Origin: Pseudoroseomonas aestuarii
GTDB taxonomy: Bacteria; Pseudomonadota; Alphaproteobacteria; Acetobacterales; Acetobacteraceae
DNA length: 64,000 nucleotides
Direction of reading: 5' to 3'
Assembly: GCF_042651065.1 (NCBI RefSeq)
Contig: NZ_JBHSCH010000049.1
Location: 3,919 to 67,918, forward strand
Shown: positions 9,396-17,805 of the stretch, in pieces
Numbering within the stretch: position 1 is the first letter of the stretch
Layout of the letters: each line of letters starts with the position of its first letter
Translations under genes and position numbers: made by a program
Notes under the pieces: generated by a model
The model's input: the letters and a program-made list of their open reading frames with translations, nothing else
Databases searched by the model: none
Told to the model about the DNA's origin: nothing

Positions 9396-9850
9396 ATGAC
9401 CTCCTTCGAGATCTTCGGCCACCGCGGCACCAATCCCTATCCCGACCATTATTGGGGCGCCGACTGGGCCGAGCTGGACATCCAGATGACGGCCGACGGC
9501 GTGCTGGTGGTGGCCCACGACACCGGCACCATCCCCCGTACCACCTACGCCAGCCTGCACGCCGCCAACCCCGCCGCCATGACGCTGGACGAGGCGCTGG
9601 ACCTGATCGCCGCCAAGGCGGCCGAGACCGGCCGCGACGTCAAGATCAGCATCGAGATGAAGGGCGTGTCCACCCACGCCGCGCGCGGCCTGGACATGCC
9701 GCAGGCGCTGGTCGACCTGCTGGTGGAGCGGAGCCATCCGCATCCCGGGATGATCTCCATGGCGGCCATGCAAAGCCCTGGCGCCCCTGGAAAAGCGGGT
9801 GGCGCAAATCTTCGGCCGGAAGCGGCAGCCGGCATCCCCGCGCCCTTCGC
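9396..9850 (+). pseudogene. Decayed glycerophosphodiester phosphodiesterase (UgpQ-like)
   Basis: The frame starts with a genuine GDPD N-terminus (FEIFGHRGTNPYPDH), but the usual segment with the catalytic Glu/Asn (PENT-like) is missing. It resumes at WGADWAELDIQMTADGVLVV followed by HDTG. A further stretch is lost after that, and IEMKG marks the next motif. After MISM the frame shifts: ALAPLEKRVAQIF is readable one frame over at about 9778-9820. The reading frame then runs into the convergent dnaE2. GDPD enzymes release glycerol-3-phosphate, which fits the adjacent ugp operon; ugpQ is part of the E. coli ugp operon. Confidence 0.8.
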
Positions 9851-9851
9851 G

Positions 9852-12800
9852 TCACTGGAAATCGCGGCTCTTCACCGGCAGCACCGGCCGGCGTGATCCT
9901 GGCTCGGGCCGGCGCACCTCATCCGCCCGCCCCAGCGCCGCGGCACCCCAGTCCTGCTCCTCCGCCGCGTTCAGGCCGCGCAGCAGGTCCGTCCGGTCGG
10001 TCAGCGCCTCGGCGATGATATGCGTCACCGGCACCTCCGCCTGCCTCGTCTCGCGCTCGATCCGGCCCTGGACCATCAGCAGCCGCGCGTTGATCAGCGC
10101 CGCGCGGTCCCGCGCCACCAGATCGGCGAAGACGACCAGGTTGGCGGTGCCGTGCTCATCCTCCACGGTGACGAACACCACGCCCTTCGAGGTGCCCGGG
10201 CGCTGGCGCATCAGCACCAGCCCGGCGAGCAGGATCCTTCTGCCGGAGGGCAGGGCGCCGATCTCCCGGATATCCTGGCAGCCCAGGGCCCTGAGCCGGT
10301 GCCTGAGCAGCGCCAGCGGGTGCCGCCCCAGCGTCAGGCCGGTTGCCAGGTAGTCCAGCACCACGCCCTGGCCCTCCTGTTCCTCGGGCAGGCTGGGGCT
10401 TGCTTCCGGCAGCAGCGGCGGCTCGCCGGCGGCCGCTTTCTGCGCCGCCAGCAGCAGGAGCGGCGGCACCGCCTTCTCGACGCCCCTTGCCGCCCAGATC
10501 GCCTGCCGGCGGGGGACGCCCATGCCCGCAAAGCCATCCGCCGCCGCCAGCGCCTCGGTGGCCTTGCGGCCAAGCCCGGCGCGGCGCACCACCTCCTCCA
10601 CGCTGGCGAAGGGCGCGCCGTTGCCGGCCCGCCGGGCCTTGACGATCTGCTCGCCCTCCGCGCGGGCGAGGCCCGCCGCCATGCGCAGCCCCAGCCGCAG
10701 CGCCAGCCCCTCGGCGCTGCCAGGCTCCGGCTCCAGCGTGCAGTCCCAGCCGCTCCGGTTGACGTCGAGCGGGCGGACCTGGACGCCATGCTCCCTGGCA
10801 TCGCGGACGATCTGCGCCGGGGCATAGAAGCCCATGGGCTGGCTGTTCAGCAGGGCGGCGGCGAACACCGCCGGGTGGTGGCACTTCAGCCAGGCTGAGG
10901 CGTAGGCCAGATGCGCGAAGGACGCCGCGTGGCTCTCCGGAAAGCCGTAGGAGCCGAACCCCTCCAGCTGCTGGAACACCCGCTCGGCGAGGCCGGGGTC
11001 GTAGCCGCGCCGCACCATGCCGCCCACCAGCCGCTCCCGGTACTCCGTCACGCCCTTTGTATGCTTGAAGGTCGCCATGGCGCGGCGGAGCTGGTCCGCC
11101 TCCTCCGGCGTGAAGCGCGCGGCGACCATGGCCACCCGCATCGCCTGCTCCTGGAACAGCGGCACCCCCAATGTCCGCTTGAGCACATCCTTGAGCTCGT
11201 CGGGATGCCCATGCGCGGGGGAGGGGCTGGGATAGACCGGCCGCTCCAGCCCCCAGCGGCGGCGCAGATAGGGGTGCACCATGTCGCCCTGGATGGGGCC
11301 GGGGCGGATGATCGCCACCTGGATGACGAGGTCGTAGAACTTTTCCGGCCGCAGCCGGGGCAGCATGTTCATCTGCGCCCGGCTCTCCACCTGGAACACG
11401 CCAATGGAATCCGCCCGCCGCAGCATGGCGTAGGTGTCCGGGCAGTCGCGCGGCAGGTCCGCCAAGCCAAGCTGCCTGCGGTGGTGCCGGCGCAGCAGCG
11501 CGAAGCCGCGGCGCAGCAGGGAGAGCATGCCGAGCGCCAGGATATCGACCTTGAGCAGGCCGAGCGCGTCGATGTCGTCCTTGTCCCATTCCAGCACCGT
11601 CCGCCCCGGCATGGCGGCGTTGCCGATCACCGCCAGCTCGGTCAGCGGCCCGCGGCTGATGACGAAGCCGCCCACATGGGTCGCCAGATGGCGGGGGAAG
11701 TCCTGGATCTCCTCGGCCAGCTGCAGCGTCCAGCGGAGCGCCGGGTCGGCGGGGTCGAGGCCGAGGCCGGCGGCCAGCTCGGGCAGGGTCTGCTCGCGTC
11801 CCGGCCCCCAGCTGGCCTTGGCCAGCTTCGCGGTGACATCCTCCGACAGGCCCATCGCCTTGCCGACCTCGCGCAGCGCGCTGCGCACCCGGTAGCGGAT
11901 CACCGTGCCGGCGATCGCCGCCCGCTCGCGGCCATAGCGCTCGTAGATGTGCTGGATCACCTCCTCGCGCCGCTCATGCTCGAAATCGACGTCGATGTCG
12001 GGCGGCTCGCGGCGGTTGGCCGAGACGAAGCGCTCGAACAGCAGGTCGTGCCGGGCCGGGTCCACCGCGGTGATGCCAAGCACGTAGCAGCAGGTGGAGT
12101 TGGCGGCCGAGCCGCGCCCCTGGCAGAGGATCCCTTTCTGCCGTGCGAAGCGCACCACCTCGTGCACGGTGAGGAAGTAGGGCGCGTAGCCCAGGCTCTC
12201 GATCAGCCGCAGCTCATGGTCGATGCGGGCCTGGATGTCGGCCGGCACGCCCTCGGGCCAGCGCCCGGCGGCGGCGGCCTGCACGCGCGCCGCCAGGGTC
12301 TGCTGCGGCGTGCGGCCGGGCTCGAGGATCTCGTCCGGGTATTCGTGCCGCAGCTGGTCGAGCGAGAAGCCGCCCGTCGCCTCCAGCACCCGCAGCGTGC
12401 CGGTCAGCGCCTCCGGATGGCCGGCGAACAGCCGCGCCATGTCGCAGGGCCGCTTGAGCCGGCGCTCGGCATTCGGCTCGGCGTGCCGGCCCAGCGCCGC
12501 CACGGGGCAGCCGAGGCGGATGGCGGTGAGCAGGTCGGCCACGGGGCGGCGCCGGCGGTGGTGGTAGCGCACATCGTTCCAGGCCAGCAGCGCGGCACCG
12601 TGGCCGGCCTCCGTGGCCAGCTGGGCCAGCCAGGCCAGCCGCGCCCGGTCCTGGCCATCCATCCGGCAGGCGGCGGCGCAGAACAGCGGCAGCGCCAGAA
12701 GCGGCCAGAGCCGCTCGGCCAGCCCGGCGAAGCGGCGGGCAAACGCCGCATCCGGCTGGTGCGGCGGAATGGCCGCCAGGCACCAGCCCGCCGCATGCGC

Positions 12801-13139
12801 CAGCATCTCCTCCAGCCCGATCTGGCATTCGCCTTTCGGCGCGCGCAGCCGGCCGCGTGACAGCAGGGTGGTCAGCCGGCCATAGCCGCCGCGGTCCGTC
12901 GGCCAGGCGAGGAACTCCGACCCATCCTCGAGCGCGAGCCGCGCGCCGACGCGGAAGGGCAGCCCGGCCTCCCTGGCCGCCACATGGCCGCGCACCACGC
13001 CGGCCAGGCTGTTGCGGTCGCAGATCCCGAGCCCGGCATGGCCGAGCGCCCGGGCGGCCAGCACCAGCTCCGCCGGGTGCGAGGCACCGTCCAGCAGGGA
13101 GAAGTTGGAGCGGGCGCCAAGCTCCGCATAGCCTTCCAC
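9852..13139 (-). CDS. dnaE2: Error-prone DNA polymerase DnaE2 (ImuC)
   Basis: A 1095-residue C-family polymerase of normal DnaE2 length. The N-terminal PHP domain begins YAELGARSNFSLLDGASHP. The catalytic palm includes CQGRGSAANS and, nearby, PPDIDVDFEHERREEV, which carries the paired acidic residues. FPESHAASFAHLAYASAWLK follows, and an OB-fold lies near the C-terminus. It does translesion synthesis as part of the ImuA-ImuB-DnaE2 mutasome. It starts 3 bases after the imuB stop and is the last gene of the SOS-controlled operon whose LexA box is at 15556. Confidence 0.95.
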   Translation of the reverse strand: MEGYAELGARSNFSLLDGASHPAELVLAARALGHAGLGICDRNSLAGVVRGHVAAREAGLPFRVGARLALEDGSEFLAWPTDRGGYGRLTTLLSRGRLRAPKGECQIGLEEMLAHAAGWCLAAIPPHQPDAAFARRFAGLAERLWPLLALPLFCAAACRMDGQDRARLAWLAQLATEAGHGAALLAWNDVRYHHRRRRPVADLLTAIRLGCPVAALGRHAEPNAERRLKRPCDMARLFAGHPEALTGTLRVLEATGGFSLDQLRHEYPDEILEPGRTPQQTLAARVQAAAAGRWPEGVPADIQARIDHELRLIESLGYAPYFLTVHEVVRFARQKGILCQGRGSAANSTCCYVLGITAVDPARHDLLFERFVSANRREPPDIDVDFEHERREEVIQHIYERYGRERAAIAGTVIRYRVRSALREVGKAMGLSEDVTAKLAKASWGPGREQTLPELAAGLGLDPADPALRWTLQLAEEIQDFPRHLATHVGGFVISRGPLTELAVIGNAAMPGRTVLEWDKDDIDALGLLKVDILALGMLSLLRRGFALLRRHHRRQLGLADLPRDCPDTYAMLRRADSIGVFQVESRAQMNMLPRLRPEKFYDLVIQVAIIRPGPIQGDMVHPYLRRRWGLERPVYPSPSPAHGHPDELKDVLKRTLGVPLFQEQAMRVAMVAARFTPEEADQLRRAMATFKHTKGVTEYRERLVGGMVRRGYDPGLAERVFQQLEGFGSYGFPESHAASFAHLAYASAWLKCHHPAVFAAALLNSQPMGFYAPAQIVRDAREHGVQVRPLDVNRSGWDCTLEPEPGSAEGLALRLGLRMAAGLARAEGEQIVKARRAGNGAPFASVEEVVRRAGLGRKATEALAAADGFAGMGVPRRQAIWAARGVEKAVPPLLLLAAQKAAAGEPPLLPEASPSLPEEQEGQGVVLDYLATGLTLGRHPLALLRHRLRALGCQDIREIGALPSGRRILLAGLVLMRQRPGTSKGVVFVTVEDEHGTANLVVFADLVARDRAALINARLLMVQGRIERETRQAEVPVTHIIAEALTDRTDLLRGLNAAEEQDWGAAALGRADEVRRPEPGSRRPVLPVKSRDFQ

Positions 13140-13142
13140 GGT

Positions 13143-14630
13143 TCAGGCCAGTTCCCCGTGCAGGAACCAGCGCGGCGCCGCGGCGCCCTCGCGCAGGCGG
13201 CAGACCCAGAGCCGCGGCCCCTCGGCGGTCTGCAGGCGGTAGTAGTCGCGCGCCGGACGGTGCGCGTCCTCGCCCCACCATTCCGGCTCCAGCCGCTCGG
13301 GCCCGAGGGCGGCCAGCACCCGGTGCCGGCGCGTGCCCTGGAGGAGTTGCAGCGGCACGCCCCCGGGCTCCTCCATCGTCACCGTGACCGGCAGCGGTTC
13401 CGCCAGCAGCCGCACCGGGCGGATCGGCCCGCCCCAGCCGGTTGGCACCACCGGCACCGCCTGCGGCGCGGCGGGCGCGGCGGCGTATTCCGGCCAGTGG
13501 CTGTCGAGCGGCAGCGGCCGGCTCAGCGCCACGCGCGGCGCGGCGCGGTCGAGCAACTCGGCCAGGGCGGTCAGATCCGCGCCCGCCTCCTCCGGGCCGG
13601 TGTGGAGCGGCGCCTGCCGGTGGGCCAGCGGCTCCGTGCCCGTGGCCTCCAGCACCATCCGCTCGAAGCCGAGCTCCGGCATCAGCCGGTCGAGTTTGAG
13701 AGCGAAGAGGCGCGCCAGATGCGCCGGGCTGTGCGAGGCGGTGCCGGTGCCGATCGCCAGCTCCTGCACCGCCCGGTCCACCCGGAAGGCGCGCAACACC
13801 CACTGGCGGGCGCCCTGGCCGGCGGCGGCCAGCGCCGCGCAGAGCTCGTCGAGCAGCACGGCCAGCACCCGGTCGATGGCCGGGCGGGTGGTGATGGGCT
13901 CCAGCAGGTCGCGCAGCGCCATGAAGTCGGGCAATGGGCGGAGGGGGTGGATCGGCCGCGGGCGGGCGCCGGTGGCATCGTCCAGCGCATCCAGCAGGGG
14001 GCGGCCGAAGCGGCGGGCCAGCGGCGCGCGCGGCTGGCGCAGCGCATCGCCCAGGCTGTGCAGGCCGAGCCGGGCCAGGCCCTGCAGCGTCGCCGGGGGC
14101 AGCCCCAGCGCGGCCAGCGGCACGGCGGGCAGGATCTCGGGGCCGGCCTCGCCGGGCAGCAGGCACGGCGCCCCCGCGGCGCTGGCCAGGGCGGCGGCGG
14201 TGCCCGGCGCGCCGGCGATGGCGCCCCGCACCCGATAGCCGCCCGCTGCGAAGCTCCGCTCCACCGCCGCCAGCAGCGCGGCCTCGCCGCCGAACAGCCC
14301 GGCGACGCCGGTGACGTCGAGCATCAGCCCATCCGTACCGTCCACGGCGGCCAGCGGCGTGAAGCGCATCGCCCACAGCGCCAGGCGGGTGAGCAGCGCG
14401 GCATCGGCCGCCGGGCTGGCCTCGAACAGAAGCAGCCCCGGATGGATGGCCTGGGCGTCCGCCACGGCCTGGCCGGGTTGCAGCCCTGGCGCGGCAACGG
14501 CAGTGAGCCAGCGGCGCGGGCCGCGGCTGGCCCAGGCCGCGAAGGGCTGGCCGGCCAGGGCGGGGTGCTGCCGGCGCAGGCGGTCGAGGGTGAGGTCCGG
14601 CAGCGCCAGGGCAAGATAGCGGCGGCTCAT
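13143..14630 (-). CDS. imuB: Y-family polymerase-like protein ImuB
   Basis: A 495-residue ImuB. The N-terminus SRRYLALALPDLTLDRLRR starts the Y-polymerase fold; the acidic catalytic residues of true DinB enzymes are not evident. This fits the family role as a non-catalytic adaptor linking DnaE2 to the beta clamp and ImuA. GLDVTGVAGLFGGEAAL marks the palm, and a helix-hairpin-helix-like region (LPPATLQGLARLGLHSLGD) follows near residue 185. The start at 14630 overlaps the imuA stop by four bases (ATGA); the frame is open 13 codons upstream. Confidence 0.93.
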   Translation of the reverse strand: MSRRYLALALPDLTLDRLRRQHPALAGQPFAAWASRGPRRWLTAVAAPGLQPGQAVADAQAIHPGLLLFEASPAADAALLTRLALWAMRFTPLAAVDGTDGLMLDVTGVAGLFGGEAALLAAVERSFAAGGYRVRGAIAGAPGTAAALASAAGAPCLLPGEAGPEILPAVPLAALGLPPATLQGLARLGLHSLGDALRQPRAPLARRFGRPLLDALDDATGARPRPIHPLRPLPDFMALRDLLEPITTRPAIDRVLAVLLDELCAALAAAGQGARQWVLRAFRVDRAVQELAIGTGTASHSPAHLARLFALKLDRLMPELGFERMVLEATGTEPLAHRQAPLHTGPEEAGADLTALAELLDRAAPRVALSRPLPLDSHWPEYAAAPAAPQAVPVVPTGWGGPIRPVRLLAEPLPVTVTMEEPGGVPLQLLQGTRRHRVLAALGPERLEPEWWGEDAHRPARDYYRLQTAEGPRLWVCRLREGAAAPRWFLHGELA

Positions 14631-15277
14631 GGCAGAGCCTCCACCTGCAGCGCGCCGCCCTCGTGGCACACCAGCCAGGCGGCGGGCTGGCCGCCGCGGC
14701 AGCGCAGCAGCGCCAGCCGCCAGCAGGGGCGCAGGGCAGGGTCAGGGTGGGAGGCCACGCGCCAGCGGCTGGTGGCGCTCGACGGCCCGTGCTCGGCCGC
14801 CGCGCGCAGCAGCAGGCCGATGCGGGGGGAGCCCTCCACCGCCAGCTGCAGGCGGCGCGAGGCGGTGAGGTCCAGCACATCGAGCCGCAGCACGGCGCCG
14901 CCCAGCCCGGGCGTGCGCAGCGCCTCCTCCAGCAGCCACAGCCCATCGGCGGGTTGCCGGTAGCCGGCCAGCAGCAGCCGTTCGGGCGGCAGGCCGAGGC
15001 AATGCAGCCCGGGCGCCCAGGGGGTGTCGGCGGCGGGGGCGATCCACAGCACCGGCCCCGTGGTGCGGCCGAGGATCAGCGCGGCGAAGGCGAAGCCGGC
15101 ATTGCGGTCGGCCATCTGGATCTCGTGCAGCGCGCCGCGCGCCAGGCCGCCCCCGGGCAGGTGCCGGTCGATGGCAGGGGCCAGGGGCAGGGGCAGGAAG
15201 GCCGCGCCGCCGCCGCCGCGCTCCATCCGGGCCAGCTGGTCCCGCAGCGCCTCGAGCCGGGCCTCGGAGGGAGCCAC
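14627..15277 (-). CDS. imuA: Mutasome protein ImuA
   Basis: A 216-residue RecA/SulA-like ImuA. The Rossmann-like core is visible in HLPGGGLARGALHEI (the LpGGGL segment of this family) near residue 40 and in VLWIAPAADTPWAPGL near residue 76; there is no intact Walker A. It works with ImuB and DnaE2 in damage-induced mutagenesis. The start codon lies 7 bases after the small gene 15285-15530, so the four genes form one transcription unit. Confidence 0.92.
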   Translation of the reverse strand: MAPSEARLEALRDQLARMERGGGGAAFLPLPLAPAIDRHLPGGGLARGALHEIQMADRNAGFAFAALILGRTTGPVLWIAPAADTPWAPGLHCLGLPPERLLLAGYRQPADGLWLLEEALRTPGLGGAVLRLDVLDLTASRRLQLAVEGSPRIGLLLRAAAEHGPSSATSRWRVASHPDPALRPCWRLALLRCRGGQPAAWLVCHEGGALQVEALP

Positions 15278-15284
15278 GGCACCC

Positions 15285-15530
15285 TCAGCCGGCGCTGTGC
15301 AGCCGGTCGGGCGGCCGTTTGAGGATCAGGAAGCCGGCACGCTCGAGGTGCTGCACCAGGTGCTCGGCGGCGAGGCTGGCGACCAGGGGCCCGCCCGAAG
15401 GTCTTGCCCGGCCGCGCTCGTCGTAGCGCAGCGCATAGGCCAAAGCCTCCGCCACCTCATCGGCAAGGGCAGGGGAGAAGCCCGAGGGCAGGGGCAGCGG
15501 ACGCGCAGCGTCAGGATCAAGGTCAGCCAT
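15285..15530 (-). CDS. Small unknown protein heading the SOS mutasome operon
   Basis: An 81-residue protein that I do not recognise. It starts at 15530 (MADLDPDAARPLPLP), has a helical middle (ALADEVAEALAYALRYDERGR) and ends with HLVQHLERAGFLILKRPP. It has no membrane segment or cysteines. It is the first gene after the LexA box (15556-15570) and sits 7 bases before imuA, so it should be induced with the mutasome. Its frame keeps typical GC bias and a compact overlap-style organisation, which supports a real gene. Whether it acts with ImuA/B is inference from position only. Confidence 0.75.
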   Translation of the reverse strand: MADLDPDAARPLPLPSGFSPALADEVAEALAYALRYDERGRARPSGGPLVASLAAEHLVQHLERAGFLILKRPPDRLHSAG

Positions 15531-15555
15531 GAGGCGACGCTAAAGGCGAATCGCA

Positions 15556-15570
15556 GAACGAATCAAGAAC
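15556..15570. promoter_or_regulatory. LexA (SOS) box, alphaproteobacterial type
   Basis: GAAC-N7-GAAC on the plus strand reads GTTC-N7-GTTC on the strand of the operon, the direct-repeat LexA box of alphaproteobacteria. It lies 26-40 bases before the start of the small gene at 15530. No other strong regulatory site is seen in the 168 bases between the two flanking genes. It predicts DNA-damage induction of the whole imu cassette. Confidence 0.85.
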
Positions 15571-15698
15571 AAAGACTTGATTGACAGCGGAAGCAGGGCT
15601 TTGGCGGGAGACAGCCCCTTGCTCCTGCTCCGCAGTTCCGCCTCTGCACGGCCACGGGCCAGTGCTGGAAGACAGGGCGCACCGCCCCCTTCTGGGGC

Positions 15699-17054
15699 TC
15701 AGGCCGATCCCGGCGGACGACTGACCAGTGGCACGATCGCCTCCAGCAGCGCCGGCATCTCGGTGGCCGGCAGCGGCAGGCGCTCCGCCTCCAGCGTGAT
15801 CTCGTCCAGCAGCCGGCCCGAGCGGGTGTAGAGCGTGAGATGCAACTGCCCTTCCTCGGCACGCGGCAGACAGACCACCTCCTCCTCCAGCGCTTCCTGC
15901 CGAGCGACCGCGACGAAGTCCTGGATCTCCCGCAATACGCTGCTCTGCTCGCCGGCCTCCTCCAGGAAGTCGGCGATCTCGGCCCCGGTCTCGGAGAGCG
16001 GCACCAGCGCCAGTGGCACGCAGCCGCCGAAGGCCTGGAAGGCCATGCCGCGCCAGCGGTCGAACGCCTCCGCCAGGGCCGCCTCCTCTGGCGTGGGCGG
16101 GGCGTCCTCGTCGGCGGGCTCGGGCAACCCGGCCTCGGCGATCTCCTCCCAGAGCGGCACGTCCCAGTCGAGTTGCAGGCCCAGCAGCACGCCGAACCCA
16201 CCCTGCGCCAGCGCCTCGGGAGCAGCCGGCGGCAGCGCGGCCGGCGCCTCGCCCGCCACCAGGGCCAGCAGCGTCTGGCGGGCCTCGACGGGGGTCAGCG
16301 TGGCAATGGCCTCCGGCATGTACCAGTGCGGCAGCAGGTGCAGGGAGGCCGCCTCCGGCAGCGCGCCGCAGGCCAGGAAGCTCTCCGCCAGCGCCGCCGG
16401 GTCGGGCAGCGCGTCGGGCGGGAGGGCCACGGGCAGCGACACCAGCCCGGCCCAGCCGGACGGGCCCACCGGCGCCGCCTCGGCCAGCGCCAGAAGCTCC
16501 AGCGAGAGATCCTCGGCCGCCTCCTCGCCATGGCGCTGCGCCACCTTGCGCACCGCCTGCTCCAGCACGCCGTCGCGCCCCTGGGCGATCAGGGCTTCGG
16601 CGCAGGCCTCGAAGGCGGCGCCATCCTCACTGGCGAAGAGCCGCACCAGCCGGTCGGCCGGGGTGCCGGCGCCCTTCTCCGGGCGCGATGGAGCCGGAGC
16701 CTCCACGCCGATCCGCCGCAGGGCCTCGGTGCCGTGCAGCAGTCGGCTGCGGTCGCGCCAGGCGGCAGGGCCACCGGCGCCGTCCTGCCACGCATCCCGC
16801 CAGCGCCGGGCGGCGGCCCGGTCGGCCTGCTGCACCAGCACCACCACGCCCTGCCGCAGCATCTCGGCGGCCACGGCGCGGTTGGCCTCCTGCAGCACCG
16901 CCAGCGGCACCGCGCCGCCGGGCCGCATCAGGTCCAGCGTCTCGGCATCCGGGTCGTGGGTCAGCACCACGGACCGCAGCTCCGGCGCCAGGTCGCGGGC
17001 CCTGGAGCGGGCCGTCGTCACGACCTCCCGCCAGGAATCATCGGTTGGTGTCAT
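15699..17054 (-). CDS. Unrecognised acidic protein, 451 residues
   Basis: The protein is rich in Ala, Leu and Glu, with no signal peptide, membrane helix or catalytic motif that I recognise. Its start region reads MTPTDDSWREVVTTARSRA. The frame is open to 17282, but the Met at 17054 is the first start outside the exonuclease-scar side and gives a clean N-terminus. The central part is predominantly predicted helix, with PLPLPATEMPALLEAI near the C-terminus. Its stop is 129 bases from the LexA box of the imu operon, and both genes run the same way, so it lies upstream and is not in that operon. It could be a repeat-type scaffold, but that is a guess. Confidence 0.6.
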   Translation of the reverse strand: MTPTDDSWREVVTTARSRARDLAPELRSVVLTHDPDAETLDLMRPGGAVPLAVLQEANRAVAAEMLRQGVVVLVQQADRAAARRWRDAWQDGAGGPAAWRDRSRLLHGTEALRRIGVEAPAPSRPEKGAGTPADRLVRLFASEDGAAFEACAEALIAQGRDGVLEQAVRKVAQRHGEEAAEDLSLELLALAEAAPVGPSGWAGLVSLPVALPPDALPDPAALAESFLACGALPEAASLHLLPHWYMPEAIATLTPVEARQTLLALVAGEAPAALPPAAPEALAQGGFGVLLGLQLDWDVPLWEEIAEAGLPEPADEDAPPTPEEAALAEAFDRWRGMAFQAFGGCVPLALVPLSETGAEIADFLEEAGEQSSVLREIQDFVAVARQEALEEEVVCLPRAEEGQLHLTLYTRSGRLLDEITLEAERLPLPATEMPALLEAIVPLVSRPPGSA

Positions 17055-17287
17055 GCTGCGGTCTCCGGAAATCTTCTTGTGGGTTGGCAGCCTTAACGCC
17101 GACAGCCCAGGCACACCATGGCTGCTGCGAATCATGGAGCCTGGGGAATCAGGGGGCCTGGGGTGGATCGTCATCCGGGCACCAAGGAATGCAGGCCGCG
17201 GCGCGGACCATCGCCTGCGAGACCTCCAGCCGTACAAGGCTGCCTCAATGCCAGGCTCGCTCCCAGGCAGATGATCCTCCATCCCCG

Positions 17288-17740
17288 CTCTGGGAAGCGC
17301 TCCTGGTCAGTGAGACGCTGACGGGGCAGTTCCATCTCCCGGCCATAGGTCTCCCGCCAAAGGAAGCCCAGTTCCGCCCGCTGCAGGGTTTCCGGTACGC
17401 CGGTGTACCGGGCGCGTGGCTGCCCTGCCGTGGCGTCCCCGTTCCAGCGGCAGCCGCGCGCCTTGAGGCGGTCCTTGGCCTCTCAATAGGGTGCCTCCAC
17501 CGCCCAGATGCGCCAGGAGGCTTGGCGGGCGGCCCTCAGCAGGCGCGCAGCTCCGTCACGCCGGTAAGTGGGGCAGCGGCCTTGCCAGGATCGCCAGCGT
17601 CGCGCGCAGTCATGCAGCGCCCTGTGCCCGCCGAAGAACAGCCGCAGCGCATGGCGAGATAGCCGAGCCGCGTACCCTCGAGCCTCCTGACCGCCCAGTC
17701 CTCGGCGACAGAGCCGCTCATATGGGATGCCGCCCCTGCT
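17288..17740 (-). pseudogene. Frameshifted 3'-5' exonuclease (DnaQ-like) C-terminal remnant
   Basis: Read on the minus strand through at least three frame changes, this region gives LEGTRLGYLAMR, then FFGGHRALHDC (the HxxxxD ExoIII motif), then ATLAILARPLP, then RQASWRIWAVEAPY, a stop, and EAKDRLKARGCRWN followed by RAELGFLWRETYGREMELP. This is the order of the C-terminal half of DnaQ-type exonucleases, which have the KDxLKxRGYRW motif. The N-terminal half with ExoI is absent. It is dead. It explains most of the 750-base gap between the flanking genes; the rest (17055-17287 and 17741-17805) shows nothing. Confidence 0.78.
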
Positions 17741-17805
17741 GCGGCTCCGGGGCGCGGTGCTGCCGTTGCTGCGCCATTCCCAGGGCGGCACCGACGCGCT
17801 GGCGG

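Noticed and set aside
10911..12860. 649-codon open frame on the plus strand
   Set aside because: Lies wholly antisense to dnaE2; a product of high GC.
12984..14963. 659-codon open frame on the plus strand
   Set aside because: Antisense to imuB/dnaE2, without recognisable domains.
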